Source of the DNA: an uncultured Microbacterium sp.
GTDB lineage: Bacteria > Actinomycetota > Actinomycetes > Actinomycetales > Microbacteriaceae
Length of the DNA: 64,000 bases
Assembly: GCF_900078385.1 (NCBI RefSeq)
Contig: NZ_FLQR01000001.1
Location: forward strand, 372,001 to 436,000
Reading direction: 5' to 3'
Translations under genes and position numbers: made by a program
In this document: one piece after another, positions 29,613 through 37,657 of the stretch
Position numbering within the stretch: the stretch's first letter is position 1
Layout: each line of letters starts with the position of its first letter
The notes under the pieces: model-generated
Seen by the model: only the letters and a program-made list of their open reading frames with translations
What the model was told of the DNA's origin: nothing
Database searches by the model: none

Positions 29613-30689
29613 ATGCCCCGGCTCGACCTCACCGCCTCGTCCGTCGACCTCACCCGCACGATCTGCGACATCCCGAGCGTCTCGGGGGAGGAGACCGTCC
29701 TCGCCGACGCGATCTTCGAGGCCGTCAGCGCGCTCGGACACCTCGAGGTCTTCCGCGACGGCGACACGATCGTCGCGCGCACGCATCTGGGCAGGGCTCA
29801 GCGGGTCGTGATCGCCGGTCATATCGACACCGTCCCGATCAACGCCAACGTCCCGACCCGCGACGTGGAGGAGGACGGGACGGCGTACCTCTGGGGCCGC
29901 GGCACCGTCGACATGAAGGCGGGCGTCGCCGTGCAGCTGAAGCTCGCCGCCGAGCTCGCGGCGCCCCGTGTCGACCTCACCTGGATGTGGTATGACCATG
30001 AGGAGGTGGATGCGGACCTCAACGGCCTGACGCGCCTCGCGCGGACGCGTCCCGACCTGTTCGCGGGCGACTTCGCGATCCTCGGCGAGCCGTCGAACGG
30101 CCAGGTGGAAGGCGGCTGCAACGGGAACCTCCGTGCCCTCGTGCGCACGCAGGGGGTCCGCTCGCACAGTGCCCGCGCGTGGATCGGCGAGAACGCCATC
30201 CACAAGGCCGCCCCCGTCCTCACCCGGCTCGCAGAGTACCGGCCGCGCGAGGTGGAGGTCGAGGGCCTCGTGTACCGCGAGGGCCTGAACGCCGTGCGCA
30301 TCTCCGGCGGCGTAGCCGGCAACGTCATCCCGGACCTGTGCGAGGTGGAGGTGAACTACCGGTTCGCCCCGAGCCGCAGCGGCGCGGAGGCCGAGCAGCA
30401 CGTTCGCGACGTGTTCGCCGGTTTCGACGTCGAGATCACCGACCTCGCCGTCGGCGCCCGCCCGGGCCTGGACGCGCCTCTCGCACAGGAGTTCGTGGCC
30501 GCCGTGGGCGCCGAGCCGCGCCCGAAGTACGGCTGGACCGACGTCGCACGGTTCTCCGCGATGGGCGTGCCCGCCGTCAACTACGGACCGGGCGATCCGC
30601 ACCTCGCCCACCACGATCAGGAGCGCGTGCCGCTCGCGCAGATCGAGGACGTCGAGCGGGGTCTCCGGGCGTGGCTGACGGCGCCCTGA
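29613..30689 (+). CDS. dapE: Succinyl-diaminopimelate desuccinylase
   Basis: An M20-family zinc hydrolase (358 aa) that removes succinate from N-succinyl-L,L-diaminopimelate. Metal-site motifs run in order: [63 protein letters not shown] with the dimerisation domain after it, and near the end [34 protein letters not shown]. The last segment carries the C-terminal metal-binding histidine. Divergence from dapD confirms the role. The stop overlaps the next gene by 19 bp. Confidence 0.95.
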   Translation: MPRLDLTASSVDLTRTICDIPSVSGEETVLADAIFEAVSALGHLEVFRDGDTIVARTHLGRAQRVVIAGHIDTVPINANVPTRDVEEDGTAYLWGRGTVDMKAGVAVQLKLAAELAAPRVDLTWMWYDHEEVDADLNGLTRLARTRPDLFAGDFAILGEPSNGQVEGGCNGNLRALVRTQGVRSHSARAWIGENAIHKAAPVLTRLAEYRPREVEVEGLVYREGLNAVRISGGVAGNVIPDLCEVEVNYRFAPSRSGAEAEQHVRDVFAGFDVEITDLAVGARPGLDAPLAQEFVAAVGAEPRPKYGWTDVARFSAMGVPAVNYGPGDPHLAHHDQERVPLAQIEDVERGLRAWLTAP

Positions 30690-31885
30690 CGGCGTCGCCC
30701 CCCGCCGGGAGGCTCCCGGCCGCGCTGCGCATCGCGATCGTCTACCTCGCGGCCCGTGCGCTGACGACCCTCTTCCTCGTCCTCGCCGCGGAGCTGTCCG
30801 GACCGACGTCGCGCTTCGGGGCGGATGCGACGGTGGGTTCCCTCTCGATGGGCTGGGATGCGCAGTGGTACTGGCTCGTCGGCACCGGTGGCTACCCGAC
30901 CGAGCTGCCGCGCGGCGACTCCGGCGCGGTCGCGGAGAACGCGTGGGCGTTCATGCCGCTGTACCCCGTGCTGGTTCGCACCCTCGGCCTCCTCACCGGC
31001 TATCCGATCGCGGCCGTCGCCCTCGCCCTCGTCGCCGGCTACCTCTCCTGCCTCGCACTGCACGCGCTTCTCCGCGACCGCCTCGACGGGCCCGCCGCGA
31101 TGTGGGCCGTCGTCCTCTTCGCCACCGGGCCGCTCGCGGCCCTCTTCCAGATGGGGTACGCCGAGTCGCTCTTCCTGCTCTGGCTGCTCCTCGCTCTCCG
31201 CCTCCTGCAACGGCGCCGCTTCGGCTGGCTCTACCTGCTCATTCCGCTGATGGGATACACCCGCCCCGGTGTGCTCGCGTTCGCGCTCCTGCTCGCCCTC
31301 TACGGGATCGTGCGGTGGGTGCGGCGCCGGCACGACCCGCTCCCCGTCCGAGAGATCGTGCACATCGTCGCCCTGGGTCTCCTCGCCGCCGGCGTGGGCT
31401 TGTCCTGGCAGGTGATCGCGGGCATCGCCACGGGGGAGCCGGGCGCGTACCTGGAGACCGAACTGTCCTGGCGCCGCAGCTGGACGGGGGATCCGGAGGC
31501 GCCGTTCCTGCCCTTCGACGGCTTCGTCCAGGCCTCCGCGCTCTGGTTCCGGCTGTGGGGCATGCCGGAATGGTGGGGATGGATCGCACTTGCGGCATGC
31601 GTCGTCGCGGTGGCGGCCGCGTTGCTGTTCTCCCCGCAGGTGCGCCGGCTCGGGGTCGAGGTCCGGCTGTGGTCGGCCGCGTACCTGCTCTACCTGCTCG
31701 CGGTGTTCTTCCCGCAGTCGAGCCTCTTCCGGCTGCTCCTGCCGCTCGCGCCGCTGTACGGCGCCCTCGCCGCCCCGCGATCGCTCGCGTGGCGGGTCGC
31801 GATGCTGACGCTCGGCGTCGCGGGACAGTGGTGGTGGATCTACAACATGCTGGCGCTCGGGAACACGTATTACCAGATCCCGTGA
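30671..31885 (+). CDS. GT-C membrane glycosyltransferase, PIG-V/mannosyltransferase-like
   Basis: A membrane protein (404 aa) with ten or more hydrophobic segments from about residue 18 to the C-terminus. The motif WDAQWYW at 62-68, in the first extracytoplasmic loop after the first helix, matches the WDxxWY catalytic element of PIG-V-type GT-C enzymes. These use polyprenyl-phosphate mannose and act on the outer face of the membrane. The GTG at 30671 lies within the last codons of dapE (19-bp overlap). No other start gives a complete first helix. The acceptor could be a lipoglycan or protein and cannot be told. Confidence 0.75.
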   Translation: MADGALTASPPAGRLPAALRIAIVYLAARALTTLFLVLAAELSGPTSRFGADATVGSLSMGWDAQWYWLVGTGGYPTELPRGDSGAVAENAWAFMPLYPVLVRTLGLLTGYPIAAVALALVAGYLSCLALHALLRDRLDGPAAMWAVVLFATGPLAALFQMGYAESLFLLWLLLALRLLQRRRFGWLYLLIPLMGYTRPGVLAFALLLALYGIVRWVRRRHDPLPVREIVHIVALGLLAAGVGLSWQVIAGIATGEPGAYLETELSWRRSWTGDPEAPFLPFDGFVQASALWFRLWGMPEWWGWIALAACVVAVAAALLFSPQVRRLGVEVRLWSAAYLLYLLAVFFPQSSLFRLLLPLAPLYGALAAPRSLAWRVAMLTLGVAGQWWWIYNMLALGNTYYQIP

Positions 31886-31941
31886 CGGGCGGCGGAGACG
31901 CTCCCCGGGTACCGTGCGCGGCCGGGGTCCGGCATACCGGC

Positions 31942-31975
31942 TAAACTTGGGTGGGTAGTCCTACGACGAAAGGGA
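31942..31975 (+). promoter_or_regulatory. Promoter -10 and ribosome binding site of the DUF3117 gene
   Basis: TAAACT (31942-31947) is the best -10 in the interval and gives a start near 31954. AAAGGGAG at about 31969-31975 precedes the ATG at 31982 by seven bases. Confidence 0.6.
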
Positions 31976-31981
31976 GCCGCA

Positions 31982-32155
31982 ATGGCAGCCATGAAGCCGC
32001 GAACCGGTGACGGACCGATGGAGGCCGTGAAGGAGGGACGCCTCATCATCGTGCGCGTCCCGCTCGAAGGCGGCGGGCGTCTGGTCGTGTCGGTGAACGA
32101 CGAAGAGGCCCGGGAGCTCCATGGCGTGCTGGGTGGCGTCGTCGGAGCCGTCTGA
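31982..32155 (+). CDS. DUF3117 small protein
   Basis: A 57-residue protein starting MAAMKPRTGDGPMEAVKEGR, followed by LIIVRVPLEGGGRLVVSVND and EEARELHGVLGGVVGAV. I recognise it as the highly conserved actinobacterial DUF3117 family, for which no function is established. It has no signal or membrane segment. A clear ribosome binding site precedes the ATG and a strong terminator hairpin follows the stop. A second in-frame ATG at codon 4 could also serve as start. Confidence 0.92.
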   Translation: MAAMKPRTGDGPMEAVKEGRLIIVRVPLEGGGRLVVSVNDEEARELHGVLGGVVGAV

Positions 32156-32165
32156 CAGAATCCGC

Positions 32166-32199
32166 ACGAAACGGTCGGTCCTCGGACCGGCCGTTTCGT
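32166..32199. terminator. Bidirectional terminator between convergent genes
   Basis: A 16-base arm ACGAAACGGTCGGTCC (32166-32181) pairs with 32184-32199, with one G-T wobble and a tight loop. It follows the DUF3117 stop by 10 bases and the O-methyltransferase stop by 22 bases on the other strand. Each arm ends in a short A or T run (AAA/TTT). Confidence 0.75.
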
Positions 32200-32221
32200 C
32201 GTTAGGGGGCCGCTCTCGCGG

Positions 32222-32857
32222 TCAGCGCGGCGTCGTGGTCGTCAGCTGGAGGAGACCCTCGCCGACGATCGAGAGCGCGCCGAGGACCGCAGGCGAGGAC
32301 TGCGTCTCCTGGATGAGCGAGCGATAGGCGCTCGTGAGCGCATCGCGCTTCACCGGATCGGCGACGGCGCCGCCGGCCAGGACACGGGGGACCAGCACGG
32401 TGCCGCCGGCACGCACGAGCCGCAGGCCGTGCTCGACGTACTCGATGACCCCGTCCGCGTCGGCGTCGACCAGGACGATGTCGTAGGACGCCTCGTTCAT
32501 GCGCGGGAGGACATCCGCCGCGCGACCGGTGATGAACCGTGCGCGGGCCGCGGCGATCTTCGCGTCGGCGAAGGCAGCTCGCGCCAGCGCCAGATGCTCG
32601 GGCTCCTTGTCGATCGTCGTGAGGGTCGCACGCGGCGAGCCGTGCAGGAGCCAGAGCCCGGACACCCCGCCGCCGGTCCCGATCTCGACGATGTTCAGGG
32701 CGTTCGTCGCCGCCGCGATGACGGCGATCTGAGCGCCGACGGGTGCGCTGATGGGGTCGGCGCCGATCTCGAGGGCGTGCGCGCGCGCCCGCCCGATCGC
32801 GTCGGGTTCGATCGTCGCCTCTTCGGCGAACCTGCGGATCGCGTCGTTCTCGGCCAT
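32222..32857 (-). CDS. SAM-dependent O-methyltransferase (family 3)
   Basis: A class I methyltransferase (211 aa). The SAM motif I is IVEIGTGGGVSGLWLL, with the acidic residue after strand 2 in TTIDKEPEHLALAR and the metal-site type motif YDIVLVDADADGVIEYVEHGLRLV. It resembles catechol or caffeoyl-CoA O-methyltransferase-like proteins, and in mycobacteria a similar gene (Rv1220c) lies near sigE and tatB. The substrate is unknown. It starts at ATG 32857 and is divergent from tatB with 72 bp between. Confidence 0.87.
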   Translation of the reverse strand: MAENDAIRRFAEEATIEPDAIGRARAHALEIGADPISAPVGAQIAVIAAATNALNIVEIGTGGGVSGLWLLHGSPRATLTTIDKEPEHLALARAAFADAKIAAARARFITGRAADVLPRMNEASYDIVLVDADADGVIEYVEHGLRLVRAGGTVLVPRVLAGGAVADPVKRDALTSAYRSLIQETQSSPAVLGALSIVGEGLLQLTTTTPR

Positions 32858-32917
32858 GCCTGGACCTCCGCGTTCAGCCTATGGCTCCCGCGGCGCTCGG
32901 ACCGAGAGGCGCACGGG

Positions 32918-32923
32918 TAACCT
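32918..32923 (+). promoter_or_regulatory. -10 element of a leaderless tatB promoter
   Basis: TAACCT lies 12 bases before the tatB ATG at 32930, so the start codon coincides with the predicted +1. No ribosome binding site is seen. Confidence 0.45.
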
Positions 32924-32929
32924 GGACGC

Positions 32930-33301
32930 ATGTTCTTCGGGCTCGACTGGGAGAAGTTCCTCCTCATCCTGGTCGTCGCCGCGCTCCTGGTGGGTCCCGA
33001 GCGGCTCCCGCGCTACGCCGAGGCCCTCGCGCGGCTGACGATGCGCGTGCGGGAATGGCTGCAGGGCGCGAAGTCGCGGGTCAAGGAGGAGATGGGCGAG
33101 GACTTCGACGACGTCGAATGGCGCAAGCTCGACCCGCGGCAGTACGACCCGCGACGCATCATCCGCGACGCCCTCCTCGAGGACGCACCCGTCGCGACCG
33201 TGAAGGCCGTCAGCGCCGGCGCCGCGATCGTGGGCACGGCCCCGCTGCGGACGCCGACCGGCGACCCCGCGGACGTGCCGTTCGACACCGAAGCGACCTG
33301 A
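32930..33301 (+). CDS. tatB: Twin-arginine translocase subunit TatB
   Basis: TatB (123 aa) forms part of the receptor complex that takes folded proteins with RR signal peptides across the membrane. It has a short N-terminal helix (FLLILVVAALLVGPERLP), where the conserved G-P hinge precedes the amphipathic helix PRYAEALARLTMRVREWLQG, then a charged helix (KSRVKEEMGEDFDDVEWRKLD) and an unstructured tail. Its length and the acidic second helix favour TatB over TatA. The other Tat genes are elsewhere. Neighbouring O-methyltransferase and mrp recall the mycobacterial gene order. Confidence 0.9.
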   Translation: MFFGLDWEKFLLILVVAALLVGPERLPRYAEALARLTMRVREWLQGAKSRVKEEMGEDFDDVEWRKLDPRQYDPRRIIRDALLEDAPVATVKAVSAGAAIVGTAPLRTPTGDPADVPFDTEAT

Positions 33302-33326
33302 TCGGCGCCTGATCGGCGCCTGATCA
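33299..33326. repeat. 11-bp tandem repeat between tatB and mrp
   Basis: TGATCGGCGCC occurs at 33299-33309 and 33310-33320, followed by a partial copy TGATC at 33321. The first TGA is the tatB stop, and the TCA at 33324-33326 is the mrp stop on the other strand. It is a small junction duplication without evident function. Confidence 0.7.
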
Positions 33327-34466
33327 GCGGGGTGCGACCGGCAGCGGTCGACCCGCGAGCCCCCGCGGCATCGTGGCGATCATCGCCGCGATGCGGGCGA
33401 TCTCCCGGGCCGCCGGGTCGTCGGGGTCGGCGATGACGACGGGGCGCCCGGCGTCGCCGCCGGCCCGCAGGGCGGGGCTGAGGGGCACCGACCCCAGCAG
33501 CGGCACCGCCGCGGCATCCGCCGACAGCGCCGCGGCGACGGCATCCCCGCCGCCGGAGCCGAAGAGCTCCAGGCGCGAGCCGTCCGGAAGTGTCAGGGCG
33601 GCCATGTTCTCCACGACCCCCACGACGCGCTGTCCGGTCTGACGGGCGACGAGACCGCTCCGCACGGCGACATCGGCGGCCGCGGCCTGCGGTGTCGTTA
33701 CGACGAGGACGTCGGCGTGCGGGAGCAGCTGACCCACCGAGATGGCCACATCACCCGTGCCGGGCGGCATGTCCAGCAGGAGGATGTCGAGGTCGCCGAA
33801 GAAGACGTCCGTGAGGAACTGGTTCACCGTGCGGTGCAGCATGGGACCGCGCCACGCGACGGCGCCGGGCGCCGCGTCGCGCGGCAGGAACATCCCGATC
33901 GAGATCGTCTTCACGCCGTAGGCCACCGGCGGGAGCATGAGGTCGTCGATGCGCGTGGGCTGCGGGGGCCGCCCCTCGGCGTCGACGAGGCCGAGGAGGG
34001 CGGGGATCGAGAAGCCGTGCAGGTCGGCGTCGATGAGGCCGACCGCGAGCCCGCGCGCCGCGAGGGCGACGGCGAGGTTCGCGGTGAGGGTCGACTTGCC
34101 GACGCCGCCCTTGCCGCTCGTGACCGCGAGGACGCGGGTCAGGGATTCCGGGCCGAACGGCATCTCCCGTGCCGCGCGGCCGCCGCGCAGGCGCTCCGTG
34201 AGCGCGGCGCGCTCGGCCGGGGTCATGACGCCCAGGGTCACCTCGACGGCGTCGATCCCGGGCACCGCGGCCGCTGCGGCGTGCACGTCGCGCTCGATCC
34301 GGTCCGAGGCCGGGCAGCCGACGATCGTCAGCGCGACCTCGACGCGCGCGAGGGCGCCGGTGACGGCGACGCCGCGGATCATGTCGAGGTCGCCGAGCGG
34401 ACGCCGCAGCTCCGGGTCGATCACCGCGGCCACCGCGCGCCGGACGGCGTCGCCGGACGCCGTCAT
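33324..34466 (-). CDS. mrp: Mrp/ApbC-type P-loop ATPase (Fe-S cluster carrier)
   Basis: A 380-residue Mrp protein. The N-terminal MIP18-like domain (about 1-85) includes VIDPELRRPLGDLDMIRGV and LTIVGCPASDRI. The deviant Walker A is VTSGKGGVGKSTLTANLA. Further motifs are LIDADLHGFSIP, MFLPRD, WRGPMLHRTVNQFL and LLLDMPPGTGDVAI. It likely carries or transfers Fe-S clusters. The usual C-terminal CxxC of many Mrp proteins is not visible, so the mode of cluster binding is unsure. It overlaps the DUF1003 gene by four bases and is the last gene of a three-gene minus-strand operon. Confidence 0.92.
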   Translation of the reverse strand: MTASGDAVRRAVAAVIDPELRRPLGDLDMIRGVAVTGALARVEVALTIVGCPASDRIERDVHAAAAAVPGIDAVEVTLGVMTPAERAALTERLRGGRAAREMPFGPESLTRVLAVTSGKGGVGKSTLTANLAVALAARGLAVGLIDADLHGFSIPALLGLVDAEGRPPQPTRIDDLMLPPVAYGVKTISIGMFLPRDAAPGAVAWRGPMLHRTVNQFLTDVFFGDLDILLLDMPPGTGDVAISVGQLLPHADVLVVTTPQAAAADVAVRSGLVARQTGQRVVGVVENMAALTLPDGSRLELFGSGGGDAVAAALSADAAAVPLLGSVPLSPALRAGGDAGRPVVIADPDDPAAREIARIAAMIATMPRGLAGRPLPVAPR

Positions 34467-34993
34467 GAGCGTTCGGGGCGTTCCGTCGCCGCGTCGCGGG
34501 CGTCGAGCTGCTCGAGCAGGCTCCGCAGCTCCTGCCGCAGGGTGTCCTTCGTGACGAGCTCGTTCGTGAGGTCGCTGAGACCCATGCGCAGCGCCACGAC
34601 CTCGCGGGCCAGGTACTCCGTGTCGGCGAGGTTGCGCTCGGCGCGCTGGCGGTCCTGCTCGATCTGCACGCGGTCGCGGTCGTCCTGGCGGTTCTGCGCG
34701 AGGAGGATGAGGGGCGCGGCGTAGGAGGCCTGCAGCGAGAGGATGAGGGTCAGCAGCGTGAAGTTCGTCTCGGCGGGGTCGAACTGGTACGCCCGCGGCA
34801 TGAGGACGTTCCACGCGAGCCACACCAGGACGAAGACCGTCATCCCGATGAGGAATCCCGACGTGCCCATCCCGCGGGCGAACGCCTCCGAGAAGCGCCC
34901 GAAACGGTCGCGGGAGGGCTGCGAGGACCTCGTCAGCATCCCGGTGCGTCCGCGGGGCGCGTCGAGCGACACCTGGCGGGTGTTGCGTGCCAT
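34463..34993 (-). CDS. DUF1003 membrane protein
   Basis: A 176-residue protein with two membrane helices (about 45-65 and 77-98) separated by a short loop, then a charged coiled-coil-like region (DDRDRVQIEQDRQRAERNLADTEYLAREV). The segment FDPAETNFTLLTLILSLQASYAAPLILLAQNRQ is the hallmark of DUF1003. Function is unknown. It lies between the MgtE-like gene (1-bp overlap) and mrp (4-bp overlap), an order also found in mycobacteria, so a shared role around magnesium or the membrane is possible but unproven. Confidence 0.9.
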   Translation of the reverse strand: MARNTRQVSLDAPRGRTGMLTRSSQPSRDRFGRFSEAFARGMGTSGFLIGMTVFVLVWLAWNVLMPRAYQFDPAETNFTLLTLILSLQASYAAPLILLAQNRQDDRDRVQIEQDRQRAERNLADTEYLAREVVALRMGLSDLTNELVTKDTLRQELRSLLEQLDARDAATERPERS

Positions 34994-36297
34994 CAGCGCC
35001 TCCTCGTCTTCGTCGGCGTCGCCTTGGCCGGCGACGTCGTCACCGGGACGCGGCCGTCGTCATCACCGTCGTGCGAACGCCAGTCCTCGGGCAGCAGGTA
35101 GTCCAGCACGTCGTCGACGCTGACCGCGCCGACGAGGCGGTGCGCGGGGTCGACGACCGGCACCGAGACGAGGTTGTAGCTCGCGAGCAGGCGCGCCACT
35201 TCCGCGGCGGACGCCGTCGAGGGCACCGCGTCGAGCGTGTCGTCGATGATGGCGCCGAGGCGCTCGTGCGGGGGATAGCGCAGCATCTTCTGGAAGTGCA
35301 CCGTGCCGAGCAGGCGCCCCGTGGGCGTCTCGTAGGGCGGGAGCGTGACGAAGACGGCGGCGGCCAGGGCGGGATGCAGCTCGTGCCGGCGGATGAGGGC
35401 GAGCGCCTCGGCGACCGTGGCGTCGGCGGAGAGCACGATGGGCTCGCTCGTCATGAGGCCGCCGGCGGTCTCCGGTGCGTACTTCAGGAGGGCGCGGACA
35501 TCCTCCGCCTCTTCGGGCTCCATGAGCTCGAGAAGCTCCTCGCGCTGCTCCTCGGTGAGCTGGGCGAGCACGTCGGCGGCGTCGTCGGGCTCCATGGCGT
35601 CGAGGATGTCGGCCGCCCGCTCCTCGCCGAGTGCCTCGAGGATGTGGACCTGCTCGTCCTCGGGCATCTCCTCGAGGGCGTCGGCCAGACGGTCGTCGGA
35701 CAGCTCCTCGGCGACTTCGAGCAGGCGCTCGTCGGGGAGGTCCAGCAGCGTGTTGGCGAGGTCGGCGGGCTTGAGCTCGGAGTAGGTCGCGACGAGCTGC
35801 TCGGCGGACTGCGCCTCGCCGGGCACCTGGCTCTCGCGGACGTCCGACCATGCGGCGAACGTGGTGGGGCCCTTCGCGAAGGGGGAGGCGCTCGTCTTGG
35901 GCTTGCGCAGGAACAGCTGGCCGATGTCCCACTCGCCCAGGCGGTCGCGCTCGATCCCGACGTCCTCGATGACGGCCTCGCCGGATCCGTCGGTGAAGTA
36001 GACGCGGCGCCCGAGCAGCTCGGACATGACCCGCACCTCGCCGCCGCGCTGCTGGAACCGGCGCACGTTGATGAGACCGGTCGTGATGACCTGGCCCGTG
36101 GCGATCGAGGTGACCCGTCCGATCGAGAGGAACACGTGCCGCCGGCCGGGGATCTCGACGACGAGCCCGACGACGCGCGGCGGATCGTCCCGTCGGTAGA
36201 TCACCACGACGTCGCGGACCTTGCCGAGCCGGTCGCCCGCGGGGTCGAAGACGGTGCAGCCGGTCAGGCGCGCCACGAAAACCCTCTGCGTACTCAC
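34993..36297 (-). CDS. PRC-barrel, MgtE-N and CBS-domain protein lacking the channel domain
   Basis: A soluble 434-residue protein. Residues 1-150 contain PRC-barrel-like segments (ARLTGCTVFDPAGDRLGKVRDVVV; SELLGRRVYFTDGSGEAVIEDVGI). Residues about 165-285 form the MgtE N superhelix with repeats such as LANTLLDLPDERLLEVAEEL and AADILDAMEPDDAADVLAQL. Residues about 285-410 are a CBS pair starting YAPETAGGLMTSEPI. The five-helix magnesium channel domain that follows in true MgtE is absent. The protein ends in a basic tail. It may act as a magnesium or nucleotide sensor for the coupled DUF1003 protein. The start is a GTG at 36297. Confidence 0.88.
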   Translation of the reverse strand: MSTQRVFVARLTGCTVFDPAGDRLGKVRDVVVIYRRDDPPRVVGLVVEIPGRRHVFLSIGRVTSIATGQVITTGLINVRRFQQRGGEVRVMSELLGRRVYFTDGSGEAVIEDVGIERDRLGEWDIGQLFLRKPKTSASPFAKGPTTFAAWSDVRESQVPGEAQSAEQLVATYSELKPADLANTLLDLPDERLLEVAEELSDDRLADALEEMPEDEQVHILEALGEERAADILDAMEPDDAADVLAQLTEEQREELLELMEPEEAEDVRALLKYAPETAGGLMTSEPIVLSADATVAEALALIRRHELHPALAAAVFVTLPPYETPTGRLLGTVHFQKMLRYPPHERLGAIIDDTLDAVPSTASAAEVARLLASYNLVSVPVVDPAHRLVGAVSVDDVLDYLLPEDWRSHDGDDDGRVPVTTSPAKATPTKTRRR

Positions 36298-36359
36298 CTG
36301 TCCAGCGTAGACCGCCCTACCCGGTGAGCACGGGCGGGGCGCGTGACAAGATGTACCCC

Positions 36360-36983
36360 GTGAGCATGATGGGCGGAACCCCGCAGCAGCACGGCGAGAC
36401 GATCGCGGACTACCCCTCCTACGAGGGCGCCCAGAAGGCGGTGTCGAAGCTCATCGAGGCCGAGATCCCCGCGAAGGACATCGCGATCGTGGGGCGTGGT
36501 CTGCGCTCGGTCGAGACGATCACGGGCCGGCTCGGCTACGCCGCCGCGGCGCGCACGGGCGCGATCAACGGCATCCTGCTCGGTCTGCTGTTCTCCGCGA
36601 TCTTCGTGCTCGGAAACCCGAGCGCCGTCATCCAGCTCTTCATCGGCGTCATGCTCGTGGGCATCGCGATCGGGATGCTGATGAGCATCATCAGCTACTC
36701 GATCCTCCGCCGCCGCCGCGACTACACCTCAGTCACGCAGGTCATCGCCGACCACTACGAGGTGACGGTCCTGCCGCGGAGTCTGCAGAAGGCCCGCGAG
36801 GCGTCGGGCCGCGGCGCGGCGCCCGCGCCGGCACCGCCGGCGCCGGTCGCCGGCACGGCGGTCATCCCGCCCGCGGCGCCGCCGCACGTCACCCCGACCG
36901 AGCCCCCGCGCTACGGCGAGCGGGTCGACCCGGCGCCGGACCCCGGTTCCGAACCAGAGCCTCCTCTCGACGCCCGACCATGA
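36360..36983 (+). CDS. General stress protein 17M-like membrane protein
   Basis: About 207 residues. An N-terminal alpha/beta part (YPSYEGAQKAVSKLIEAEIPAKDIAIVGRGLRSVE) resembles the GSP17M/YflT domain, followed by a glycine-rich stretch and two membrane helices (about 70-88 and 91-112). A cytoplasmic tail rich in alanine and proline ends the protein. I placed the start at GTG 36360, with a weak -10 eight to thirteen bases before it. An ATG at 36324 and ATGs at 36366 and 36369 are alternatives. The stop overlaps the next gene by four bases. A similar gene stands near mgtE in mycobacteria. Function unknown. Confidence 0.75.
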   Translation: MSMMGGTPQQHGETIADYPSYEGAQKAVSKLIEAEIPAKDIAIVGRGLRSVETITGRLGYAAAARTGAINGILLGLLFSAIFVLGNPSAVIQLFIGVMLVGIAIGMLMSIISYSILRRRRDYTSVTQVIADHYEVTVLPRSLQKAREASGRGAAPAPAPPAPVAGTAVIPPAAPPHVTPTEPPRYGERVDPAPDPGSEPEPPLDARP

Positions 36984-37657
36984 GCGGCATCCGCGTCGCG
37001 CTGCCCGCCGGGGACGTCGAGGTCTCGGCCGCGTTCGACACCCCGGACGAGCCCTGGGCGGCGGTCGCGGTGGCCCACGGCGCCGGCGCCGGGATGGATC
37101 ACCCGTTCCTCGTCGGCCTCGCCGGCGGCCTCGCGGCGGCCGGCATCGCGACGCTGCGGTTCAACTTCCCCTACCTGGAGGCGGGTCGGCGGATGCCGGG
37201 ACCCGCGCCGCACGCGATCGCGACGTGGGGCGCCGTCATGGCGGACCTCGGACGGCGCGCCCCCGGCCTCGCGCACTTCGCCGCCGGCAAGTCCTACGGG
37301 GGACGGATGGCGTCGATGGCGGCCGCGGCCGCCATGATCGGTCCGGCCGGGCTCGTCTACCTCGGCTACCCGCTGCACCCGCCGGGGGAGCCGGACAAGG
37401 CCCGCACGGCGCACCTCCCGCACGTCGTGGCGCCGCAGCTCTTCGTCGCGGGCACAGGCGACCCCTTCATCCACCCGCTCGCGCAGCTGGAGGAGGCCGT
37501 GCAGTCCTGCCAGGACGCCGAGATCGCCTGGATCACCGGCGGCGGCCACTCGTTCGAGATCAAGGGAGCCAAGCGCCCTGCCGACGAGGTCGGCGCGGGT
37601 CTCGCCCCCCTCCTGGCGGAGTGGATGCGCGGCGTGATTCAGCGCCCGGCCGCGTAG
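36980..37657 (+). CDS. Alpha/beta hydrolase, KANL3/Tex30 (dienelactone hydrolase-like) family
   Basis: A compact cytosolic hydrolase (225 aa). After AVAVAHGAGAGMDHPFL (oxyanion-hole region) come the nucleophile elbow AGKSYGGRMAS (S105), the acid D161 in VAGTGDPFI and H190 in GGGHSFE, a complete catalytic triad. The KSYGGR elbow marks the Tex30/KANL3-like group, whose bacterial substrates are unknown. It is co-translated with the stress-type membrane protein (ATGA) and converges with the gamma-glutamyltransferase gene, overlapping it by 19 bp. Confidence 0.85.
   Translation: MSGIRVALPAGDVEVSAAFDTPDEPWAAVAVAHGAGAGMDHPFLVGLAGGLAAAGIATLRFNFPYLEAGRRMPGPAPHAIATWGAVMADLGRRAPGLAHFAAGKSYGGRMASMAAAAAMIGPAGLVYLGYPLHPPGEPDKARTAHLPHVVAPQLFVAGTGDPFIHPLAQLEEAVQSCQDAEIAWITGGGHSFEIKGAKRPADEVGAGLAPLLAEWMRGVIQRPAA

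Noticed and set aside
34993..36297. Magnesium transporter MgtE
   Set aside because: The channel-forming membrane helices are missing. Only the cytosolic sensor domains plus a PRC barrel are present.
37639..37657. Possible frameshift at the end of the alpha/beta hydrolase, since it runs into the gamma-glutamyltransferase gene
   Set aside because: Both proteins end with normal-looking C-termini at family length. A 19-bp convergent overlap is enough to explain it.
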